The position numbers and the translations under genes were made by a program. From Mesorhabditis belari (Eukaryota; Nematoda; Chromadorea; Rhabditida; Rhabditidae): DNA of 64,000 nt. The stretch spans positions 827,501 to 891,500 of the forward strand of contig CAUEEP010000755.1 in the NCBI GenBank assembly GCA_958450365.1, in the 5' to 3' direction. Numbering within the stretch: position 1 is the first letter of the stretch; each line of letters starts with the position of its first letter. Positions 56,001-64,000 of the stretch are shown piece after piece. A model generated the notes under the pieces. That model searched no databases and was not told the DNA's origin. It was given only the letters and a program-made list of their open reading frames with translations.

Positions 56001-59000
56001 CGTCAGGCAATCGGTTGTAGCACAATAGAATGGTGGGCCTCGGACATTGGCGCGGACAATTGGCGCCAATTGAGTGGTCGTCGATCCGTTGACTTTGCCT
56101 TGATTTGTAAGATCGATCTGGAACATCGGATTTGGCTCTGGATGCCAAAGTATATAGGTTGAATATCAGGAAAGCTATATTTTTGAAGCTATACTCACCA
56201 CCAAGAAATTCCTCGCTGCTTGTGCCGCCACAGCATCCATTCCATCAGCATTCGAATTCACCGTGTCATACCAGAAAGGGGTTAAACCGCTAGGCACTAA
56301 ATGGGATTCACGTCAATAATCATGGCTGCATTTAGAACTACAGTAAATGATTAATAAAGAAAAGCTTTGCTTACAGTAATCTCAAGTAATCTCACTAGAC
56401 CGGTCGACAATCGCTTTTACAGGTTTCCCCCCATTCATTCATCTAAATGACGGTACCCTAGGCTGGTCGGGATCCATTCAAATGAGCCCAAACATGATTC
56501 GCAGATAATAGCCCCGGATTCCAAAGATGTATCTCTATGCAATCCCTTCTGGAACCTCAGCCCATACTGATAAGAATACTGATAAGAAGAGAAGAAAAAA
56601 ATCTCATTTTGACCTTTCCAGCCTAATACAGTAATCTCCTAACTGAACGTCGCTAGGACTTATAGAACTTGAATAAGTTAAAATAGCCTCATAAATATTC
56701 CTCTAGCATTTCTTTACCGTACATTTCATCATATTCGCTCCTCCTTGTGCCAACTGCCCGAATCCAAGGCCAAGCAAGGCGAGGACCACATAGACATAAT
56801 CGGAGCTAAAACCATAGTTGACAATGATTTCAAAATAGAATGAATGGCTGAATCCGGAGTTGAAAATTGAAACATTGTCTCTTGCTCCTATTTGAGACTC
56901 TAGTCTGAGACTGCAGGAAGTCTGAGACTGCAGGAAGTCTGAGACTGCAGGAAGTCTGAGACTGCAGGAAGTCTGAGACTGCAGGAAGTCTGAGACTGCA
57001 GGAAGTCTGAGACTGCAGGAAGTCTGAGACTGCAGGAAGTCTGAGACTCAGGAAGTCTGAGACTGCAGGAAGTCTGAGACTGCAGGAGTCTGAGACTGCA
57101 GGAAGTCTGAGACTGCAGGAAGTCTGAGACTGCAGGAAGTCTGAGACTCCAGGAAGTCTGAGACTCCAGGAAGTCTGAGACTCCAGGAAGTCTGAGACTC
57201 CAGGAAGTCTGAGACTCCAGGAAGTCTGAGACTCCAGGAAGTCTGAGACTCTGAGACTCCAGGAACAAATGTCCCTGTCTTACTCACGTATTCCTTCCGG
57301 CTTCTGTGGTTGCAATGAGGAAATCTCTTCGGACTTGATCTGTCGGTAAGCAGACGCCGATGACTGTAAGAAGAAAATATCAGAACTTTGACAGGTTAGG
57401 CTTTTTGGATAAAAGAGATCTGGCTCAAGTCCACGGAAAAGTATATGACTTTCATTTATTTAACATATTCAGTTATTCAGGAACTTTGTTCAACGAAAAT
57501 AAAGAAAAATCTCATTTTTAGGTATTCTCTAAAAACTGGATCAGTCACTATGCTCTTGATTTTTAGATTTTCTAAAAGCTGGACAACCTACAGCACTCCT
57601 AGCTACAGCATTTCTTTAAAAACTGTCAAAACTACAGTACTCCTGGCCCTCGATTTCACTTTCTTCAACGTTGCAATCATCGAGGCTCTTGTTGAGCCGA
57701 CGTCGAATTTCTCAGTGGCGGCGATGATGGTCGAGTTGGAGGTTGGATCAGAGAAAGCTGTCTGAAAATATTAGCGTACGGTAGGGTGCTGTAGATTGGA
57801 AGAAATTGGAAGAACAATTGGAAGAACAATTGAAAATCTGCACGTAAAACACCTGAAAGCCTGAAAGCTGTCGGATACTAGGTCAGATCTCACTTCTGTG
57901 CCTTCCAGATTCAACTTTCATGAGCTTAAAGATGACTCAAACCAACCGTAACGTCCCCTATCAGATTTGGACAATTCCCGTAGCCGGCATTAGTGTAAAT
58001 AAGGGCGATTACGTCCCTGAAAGCTTTTTTAGAAAAAGAAAAACCAACAAAAGTTACCAATCGTATAACTGACACAAAGAAACAAAGGCATAGCCGAGCC
58101 TGAAATGACAATTAGAAAGAAAAACTTGTTCTGACCTACTGTCGATAATTCGATGAGACCGTTGTCATAAATGGAAAGCGCGCAGAATCGGCGAGGGTGG
58201 CCGCCGAAGAGAAACCCCAAGCGATCTGCAAAGTTATCCATGGATTTTGCAAAGTTATCCATTAGTTATCCATGGATTGCTTCCAACCATCATTTTCTAA
58301 TCGAGTTACTCTAAAGAAAATATTCTGGAAGCTAGCTAGGCATCCAGAAGTGTCCAGGTTGGCATAGCCTGTCCTGCTTGGCATAGCCTTTGCAGACAAG
58401 TACCCGGATACTTTGGTGCTAAATTTATCAGAGCCAACGTACCTGCGGAACCTGATAATAGGTGCTGAGGAAGGCGGTTGGGATGATTCCTGAAAAATGA
58501 GATTCTTTAAAAAAATCGCTTATGATTTTACCTGAGCTACAAGCTGGTCCCAAAATCACGTCAACCATTCGATCTGTGAGCAGATAAACCACTAAACCGG
58601 AGACGTTTGCCTCGCTGCAATCGGTGTAATTGACAACAAATCTATAAAATGGTATAATTTATATTTAAAATTTTCTAACTCACTCAAACTCTATTGAATC
58701 CAATAAATGAAGGTCTGCGATTTGCTGAAGAGCCAATGGGATCACTCCGCCGGTGATCGAGAAACCGATATTCGCTTGCTGGATTTCGGTGACTGAATAG
58801 GACTGAGTCATTGGTCATGAATAGGACTGAGTCATTCATCAATTTCTCATTCAATCCATCCATTCTATTGCAATCCATCTATTCTACAGTTATGTTTTAA
58901 AGAAATATACCGTATTTATTCTAATAGAAACGCAATCTCTATTAAAAGTAACAACTACCGTAAATACCGTAAATACTGTAATAGTACCCCACCGCCCTCG

Positions 59001-60146
59001 TACAGTCGCGTAGTCGCAAAAGTTTTTTAGTATTTCATTGTTTTTCAAAGCGCCCGTACTTTCAAAAAATGCGTCTTTGGTATCAAAAAATAGCTGAAAT
59101 TCAGGGCTATTTTTTGATACCTAAACGAGCATTGTAGCATAAACCAGTGTCGAGAACAACGCATCCAAAGCTAGACTACACAACACTCCGCACGGTCATT
59201 ATGGGGGCGGGGTACTATTACAGTATTTACGGTATGGATATTCAGCTTAGTAGACCGAGTTTATCCCGAGTTTTCAGCCTTTAAGGATATGTAAGGCGTT
59301 TCCTGAAAAAGAATTTCTTTCTTTATCATCTTTGTCTTGCATCAGCAGTGGCAATTTTGTGCAATTTTGCATCAGCAGTGGCATCGGCAGTGGCATCAGC
59401 AGTGGCATCAGCAGTGGCATCAGCAGTGGCATCAGCAGTGGCATCAGCAGTGGCATCAGCAGTGGCATCAGCAGTGGCATCAGCAGTGGCATCAGCAGTG
59501 GCATCAGCAGTGGCATCAGCAGTGGCATCAGCAGTGGCATCAGCAGTGGCAAATTTCCCTTGCAATCAGGTACTAAGCTTCTATTGGGTCAAACTTGTCA
59601 CTTCGATTAAGTATTTTGCTATTTATTTTGGATCTACAGTGGCGGACAATTAAATAGAACCGATGCTCGATTTGAATTTGAATGAATGGGTGTGAAAATA
59701 ATGGAAAATTCGTGGAAATGGATTTCTTTGTGCAAATGGAGCATCGGTTCTATTTAATTGTCTAGATATCTTTGGAATAGGTTTCTTTATCACTTACCAA
59801 TCATCCCAAATCATCTAGATTTTTTTGGAACAGATTTCTTTATCACTTACCAATCATTCCGACCACAAAAGTCGTTATTTCGCTTTTTGGGGAAGTTGTG
59901 ATTGTTGGTGCTGGGAAATCGGTGAGTATTGTCGGGGTGGTTGAAGAGAATAATGAAGTTGTGCTCGTGCTTGTTGTTATCTAAAGAGTCCGCTGAAAGT
60001 TGCCGTGTAATTTCACTCAGAAAGCTACCGTAACCTTGCTCAAAAAGTACCGTTGTATTTGGGAATACAGTTGTTGGTGGCAAAGGGAGCGTCGACTGCG
60101 CATCGAGCGATTGAAATAAGATCAAGACGAAAATAAAGGGCAACAT
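50086..60146 (-). CDS. Receptor guanylate cyclase (nematode GCY type), multi-exon
   Basis: Makes cGMP at the membrane, in nematodes typically in sensory neurons. Start at 60146 with signal peptide [17 protein letters not shown], then a Thr-rich stretch and a ligand-binding ectodomain ([20 protein letters not shown] near 58560; [18 protein letters not shown] near 57990; to about 55300). One helix, [20 protein letters not shown], near 55060. Kinase-homology domain near 54300-52560: [16 protein letters not shown], and GFHGNLW in place of HRD, so a pseudokinase as usual in the family. Dimerisation helix, then cyclase domain: [12 protein letters not shown] near 51800, [15 protein letters not shown] near 51500, [12 protein letters not shown] near 50540, and stop at 50086-50088. 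FFSDVV is followed by R where G is usual. All domains are present and in order, so it is probably functional. Confidence 0.92.
50820..51300. repeat. Nested inverted repeat in a cyclase-domain intron
   Basis: Three pairs of arms: GAGATATAGGTCATATCAGA with its complement near 51130; the GCCTCCACAGTTTCTGCCAA block near 50995 with its complement near 51205; and CTGATTCCGAG near 50930 with CTCGGAATCAG near 51283. The pairs interleave, so the present order comes from rearranged fold-back DNA. Intron of the guanylate cyclase gene. Confidence 0.75.
53394..53475 (+). pseudogene. tRNA-derived relic with duplicated 3' part
   Basis: TAGTGGTCGAGGTGGTTTAG resembles the D-arm of a tRNA and GGTTCAAATCCC the T-arm, with almost nothing between. 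The segment TTTTTGCCCTG-TTCGAATCCCTTC is then repeated. Not a functional tRNA. Confidence 0.4.
53913..53965. repeat. ACAGT microsatellite
   Basis: Runs of TACAG with CAGTACGG interruptions, in a guanylate cyclase intron. Confidence 0.85.
56908..57262. repeat. 17-bp satellite in a guanylate cyclase intron
   Basis: About 20 units of GACTGCAGGAAGTCTGA. The first two thirds use GCAGG and the last third CCAGG, with a sharp change near 57145, showing block-wise homogenisation. GACT...AGTC makes each unit partly self-complementary. Confidence 0.93.
58965..59234. mobile_element. 270-bp MITE (TACCGTAAATACTGTAATAG ends)
   Basis: Terminal inverted repeats of about 26 bp ending GGGGTACTATTACAGTATTT-ACGGTA, and an internal hairpin GGTATCAAAAAATAGC with its complement. 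It is the simple form of the composite at 37982. It lies in an intron of the guanylate cyclase gene. A partial ACCGTAAA duplication precedes it. Confidence 0.9.
59374..59552. repeat. 12-bp satellite GCATCAGCAGTG
   Basis: About 15 nearly exact units in a guanylate cyclase intron. It is open in every frame on both strands because 12 is a multiple of 3; not coding. Confidence 0.93.
59636..59762. mobile_element. Small Tc1-like MITE, right end truncated
   Basis: Starts TACAGTGGCGGACAATTAAA; arms 59645-59668 and 59739-59762 are exact complements of 24 bases. The right outer CAGTG end is missing. Guanylate cyclase intron. Confidence 0.75.
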
Positions 60147-60985
60147 TTGGGGATTACGGTAGCGGTCGTCTGGAAATTGAAATATCTATGCTATAAATAA
60201 CACAGTGTAGCGAAATTAGCCAAATCTGTATAGCCAAATTACTTTGTGTACTTTGTGTCCTGGTAAACACTCGCCTTCTGACACACAGGCGGGCGGTTTC
60301 TCTGGGTCCCAGTGAGCGGGGCGTTTACCGAGGAACTCAAAGTACACAAGAGCACTGCAGAATTGTGCGAATTTTCAGAACAGTATCCAGCTATAAATGA
60401 CCACAAAAAATTAGAGATTTTGACCTGTCAGCTCCGAGCCAAACTGATATTTTAGTTACTATTGTTATTATTGAATGATTTGTCTATTCTTATGCAAATG
60501 TGAGGACCCTGTGCTTATCCCTTTTATTGCCAAGAAGTGGCGGTCCTTGGGATTGCCTAGGAGGACAAGGCTTGCCTAGGAGGACATTTAGAGTCCCCCC
60601 TTCCCCTTATTTGTAATCTATTCGTCTTATTATACTACTGTAAATAAAGATACATATCTTCCGGGTCTATGCAACTGCAGTACAGGTCGGCCATTTCACA
60701 GGGACTCCCCTCTAAACCTTGGAGGAGTTGAGTTGGGTTGTCGGGGTGTTAGAGATGGCGGGATATCAACAGGGATCCACTCTCTGTAACTTAACCCAAA
60801 TTCTAGTCCACATCCGTTTATACCTAGGAACGTATACACCTTAGCTTTTCCTTTATTTTTCGGATACCCAGGATTTCGTGACTTTCAACTACCGTAATCC
60901 TTAACCAACTGATATCTATTTGGTTGTCGCTAGTCTCATGTTCCTAGTCTCGCTCTTAGAATCGTTCAGATAAAACTCTCACCTA
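60147..60985. other. Upstream region of the guanylate cyclase; palindrome at 60236-60352
   Basis: Holds an imperfect palindrome with outer TTGTGTACTTTG and CAAAGTACACAA and inner GGTAAAC/GTTTACC, a direct repeat GGATTGCCTAGGAGGACA-type near 60553-60587, and a long segment without exons. It may contain the promoter. I see no confident core-promoter element. Confidence 0.45.
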
Positions 60986-61216
60986 CAGTACTGGACAATG
61001 AAATATGATATTTGAAAAACGATCGTCACTTTCGCGCGTCTGTAACTCCGTTGTCTTTGAGTTTAAACTATTAGTGTTATACATTTTCTGAAAGCTCTTT
61101 TCAAGGGCTACACAATGGTGATATTAATATTTAGAAATACGGTAAAGAAAAGGGAGTTACAGACGCGCGAAAGTAACGATCTTTTTTCAATTATGATATT
61201 TCATTGTCCAGTAGTG
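60986..61216. mobile_element. 231-bp MITE, copy 3
   Basis: Same length and ends as those at 18371 and 18879, flanked by TA at 60984-60985 and 61217-61218, with a few substitutions. Upstream of the guanylate cyclase gene. Confidence 0.92.
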
Positions 61217-61639
61217 TAGGAACGGATAGACCTGAGGAATACCCCAAAGACCCTTGAAAGATCGTAAACTGGATCTGGACTGGAAAATCAAAAATCTGGA
61301 TCAAAAATCTGAAATGAAGATCTCAGAAATGTCTAATCTTTAAATATCAAAGAAGTATTACGTGAAAATTTCTGTTTTCTGCCACAAATTGAGTTATTAG
61401 AGCGATATTGCGCTCAAAGAAACCATAAAAACGAAAAAAATCATTGACGAAATTTAATAACTTTCCATATTTTTAATATCTCGTTTGCTCAGGAAGGAAA
61501 ATTTATGAATATTTTATCCAATATTCATAAAACAGAATTGCGTATTTAGATTAATATTTGTAAGAAAAAGTAAGTACCAATATTGGATTAGAGATTGGGA
61601 GATTACGGGATGTGTCATGAGCAATTTGATCTCCTTTAT

Positions 61640-61735
61640 AGTTCCTTTATAGTTCCTATTTAGTTCCTTTAAAGCTCCTTTAAAGCTCCTTTAAAGCTCC
61701 TTTATAGTTCCTATTTAGCTCCTTTAAACCACTAC
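61640..61735. repeat. TTCCTTTATAG / CTCCTTTAAAG repeat
   Basis: About eight 11- to 12-bp units, closely like the array at 16205 in gene C. Confidence 0.8.
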
Positions 61736-61927
61736 AGTGCTGTTATTGGCTTTAAAGTTGATTTAAAAGACAAAGACAAAGGTAAAATTCTAAAAGCTTG
61801 ATGAATTTCTACATTTGTAGAACCAAATTTAGAGAGATAAGGAACCAGATCTAGGGAAAAGGAACGAAGTTTGGAGAGATAAGGAACCAAATTTCGTCGA
61901 ACCGTCGAGGTCTCGGTCTGGAAACGA

Positions 61928-62017
61928 GCGCTGTACCACTTGGCGCTGTACCACTTGGCGCTGTACCACTTGGCGCTGTACCACTTGGCGCTGTACCACT
62001 TGGCGCTGTACCACTCT
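61928..62017. repeat. 15-bp repeat CCACTTGGCGCTGTA, six units
   Basis: Exact 15-bp units followed by CCACTCTACAGTGC. Just upstream are three copies of a GAGATAAGGAACCAAAT-type block, also seen inside the mariner at 34501. Confidence 0.9.
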
Positions 62018-62042
62018 ACAGTGCTGTTGAACCAAATTTAAA

Positions 62043-62420
62043 GAGATTTAGGAAGAATTCCTTCAACTCCTTCAACCCCTTCAAGTCCTTCAACTCCTTC
62101 AAGTCCTTCCAGTCCTCCAAAAGCTCCAATTGTTGTTGTCGTCAATTTGACTGTCACTCCACATTGATCATTCTGTCCATTACAATAACAGAACTCCAGT
62201 TGCTGTCGAGTAACATTGAGCTTTCTTGTTGTTTTTGTTCGCTGTTGAGCAACATTTGCTGGAGCGACAAAGGAAATGATTCTAGCCATTGGACAAATCT
62301 ACTTCTTCTTACCCTTTGTATAGCTTATTGGATACTTTGTTGAAAGCACATCGTCGATCAGTCACGAAACAACGTGCCAAACACTGTTTCCAACAACCAG
62401 AGTTTTCCCATCTCAAACAA
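62043..62420 (-). pseudogene. Cysteine-rich secreted family member, frameshifted
   Basis: Minus strand: an exon near 62410-62310 with NSGCWKQCLARCFVTDRRC ends at a gtaag donor. The next exon starts in the family frame (CCSTANKNNKKAQCYSTATG) and then, after one extra base relative to the copy at 63385, continues in another frame as FCYCNGQNDQCGVTV, followed by a tail of GLEGVEG repeats. The extra base breaks the gene. A possible signal-peptide exon (MHKFMLFSLLMTVMGF) lies at 62933 on the same strand. Confidence 0.65.
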
Positions 62421-63147
62421 AAGTGTTCTAGAACGATTGCTTGCAGAAAGACTTGATGATCTACAGACTTTGGTCTATAGACCAAACCAGAGCCAGATTC
62501 ATGACTTCTAACTTGTTCAGGCGAGGCCAAGGCAAACCAAGACAAGCATCGGCTATCCCTAAACGTGCTAGGCTACCGTAATCCTGGCCTAGAACGGATC
62601 AATGATTAGTAAGTGATTCAGTGTGGTTTCTACAGCTATCTACAGCTGTCTACAGCTATTCATAGCTGGATCTACAGCTATTTACAGCTGGATCAGTAGC
62701 CAAGCAAGCTCTAGAGTTAATTCTTGGTTTGAATTCAAATTCGATTCATTTCTTTCCATATCAGTTAGCATTATGTTAAAATTGAAAAGCAGAACATTCA
62801 AATCATGGCTTCTTTTAATCCGCCAAAGCTTACAATGCAGGCAGAGGTCCACTACTTGTTTACTCCATCGGTTTGGCAGCGGTGTAAACCCCATGACCGT
62901 CATCAACAACGAGAATAACATGAATTTGTGCATACTGTAGTAAAGAATTCTTGTATTCTCTAAACTTTAAATCACTTTTATAACCGATTTCTTTATAATT
63001 TTCAATGATTTTGACTGAAAAGCGACTTTTTAAAGCCGATTTTACTTTTGATCAACAACAAAAAAATAGCGTTAAAAAGATGTTTAATGATTGAAATTCG
63101 AATAAACGACAAGAATTAGAACAGATCTAAATGGATAAATGATTTAC

Positions 63148-63192
63148 CAGAGTTACCAGAGTTACCAGAGTTACCAGAGTTACCAGAGTTTA
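63148..63192. repeat. 9-bp repeat AGTTACCAG
   Basis: Five exact units. Confidence 0.85.
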
Positions 63193-63384
63193 AAATTAAT
63201 CAAAAACTTTATAAAGATTGATTTGTTAGTGAAAAATGAGAAAAATAGAATACTTTTCGTGTCTTTTATTTTTAAATCGAATTCTTTTCTTTAAATCGAA
63301 TACTTTCCATGTCTTTTATCTTTTTCGATCTCTTTTTTACAATCTTTATAACCATATTTATCATTTAAAACATCTGAATTTCTC

Positions 63385-64000
63385 TTATTTTCTTCCAATT
63401 GGTCCACCAATTGGTCCACCGCCTGAATTTTGGGTCGTTGTTGTTGTTGTCACTGATCCACCGCTACATTGTGCATTTTGTCCATTACAATAACAGAGAC
63501 CAGATGCTGTTGAGTAGCATTGAGTTCGAATTGTTGAATTCTTGTCAGCTGTTGAGCAACATGGGCTAAATTGAGATTGAGAGGATTGAGAGAGTACTGG
63601 ACAGAGATTACTGGACAGATTACTGTAATCTCTGTACAGTAGATCATCTTGCAGTACAGTAAGATGTCGTCCAGTAAACACTTGATTAGAAGCAAGGCTT
63701 TTTTTAAGCTAAAATTGTCAAAACTTTTCCAATACCCTTGATTTTTCTTGTTGCTTCTTTTCGGATCAGCACATTTTCCCTTTGTTGCAACGCATCGATC
63801 CACACATTCTCGCCAGCAACCACTGTTTGCCCATCTGTAAAGTTTGTATTTTTGATCTAGATTTGAAGAGGAATATCATTACTCACTGTCCAGATCCTTG
63901 TGCAATTGGACAATTGCACAGCTCCCATCCCTTGCCTTTAAAGTTGAATCCAGTGCTCGTTGATCGCGATTCACCGTTACAGAAATCCTGAAAGATTTAT
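63385..64000 (-). CDS. Cysteine-rich secreted protein, 5' part beyond the window
   Basis: Minus-strand exons: from about 63987 (after TCTTTCAG) DFCNGESRSTSTGFNFKGKG and ELCNCPIAQGSGQ to a CA/gtgagt donor near 63887; then ANSGCWRECVDRCVATKGKC near 63835-63740; then CCSTADKNSTIRTQCYSTAS, LCYCNGQNAQC and a Thr-rich, Gly-Pro tail ending at 63385. The frames join and the cysteine pattern is that of the intact copy at 44831. The N-terminal exon with the signal peptide should lie past 64000. Function unknown; probably extracellular. Confidence 0.6.

Noticed and set aside
56900..57287. Minus-strand repeat protein of about 122 residues
   Set aside because: It is a frame through the 17-bp intronic satellite.
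59274..59610. Several overlapping repetitive proteins
   Set aside because: All frames of a 12-bp satellite are open; the array lies inside an intron of the guanylate cyclase.
62682..62933. Independent 83-residue secreted protein
   Set aside because: Only the first 20 or so residues look like a signal peptide; it may be the first exon of the broken cysteine-rich gene at 62043, but no joining exon is certain.
20040..63192. A general rule that satellite periods are multiples of ten bases
   Set aside because: Periods of 30, 20 and 10 occur, but so do 6, 8, 9, 12, 14, 15, 17 and 21; no pattern remains.

Overview
The window looks like nuclear DNA from a rhabditid-type nematode. The evidence is many short exons with TTTCAG-type acceptors, a receptor guanylate cyclase, KIN-16-like receptor tyrosine kinases, serpentine chemoreceptors, small cysteine-rich secreted proteins, numerous Tc1/mariner elements and MITEs, and one 19-base match to nematode SL1. 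All calls come from reading the sequence. Exon borders are approximate and family names rest on motif recognition.

Layout. 1-5.3 kb is repeat ground: direct repeats, a 30-bp satellite running into a mariner transposase fragment, a long perfect-type hairpin, an SL1-like tag and a GC-rich island. 5.3-13.85 kb and 26.98-34.0 kb are two arms of a large inverted duplication. Each arm carries a receptor tyrosine kinase gene, so copy A (+) and copy B (-) face each other. Copy A also holds a 1592-bp Tc1-like transposon in an intron; copy B has the matching empty site. The 13-kb spacer holds two tandem paralogous type I membrane proteins (C and D, both +) with Thr-rich stalks, the 3' remnant of another gene, an inverted 5' fragment of gene D, a GC-rich insertion with an opposite-strand RS-domain exon nested in an intron of C, and several satellites.

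34-43 kb holds a chemoreceptor remnant, an internally deleted mariner, and a complete 7TM chemoreceptor gene whose fourth intron is about 4.7 kb and is filled with a 10-bp satellite, two fold-back elements and a rearranged Tc3-like transposon. 43-48 kb holds a 30-bp satellite bounded by its own inverted ends, a 7TM exon, and an intact plus a decayed copy of a small cysteine-rich secreted protein gene. 50.1-60.1 kb is one large receptor guanylate cyclase on the minus strand with repeat-filled introns. 61-64 kb has a third 231-bp MITE and two more members of the cysteine-rich family, one frameshifted and one running off the window.

Together the window reads as a sensory/signalling gene neighbourhood (chemoreceptors, receptor guanylate cyclase, receptor kinases, secreted proteins) that is being reshaped by inverted duplication, transposons and fast-changing tandem repeats. 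The most unusual points are the mirrored kinase locus around two related membrane proteins, an 8-bp coding repeat in the kinase ectodomain that differs between the copies and changes the reading frame, and the Tc1 insertion dated by the empty site in the other arm.
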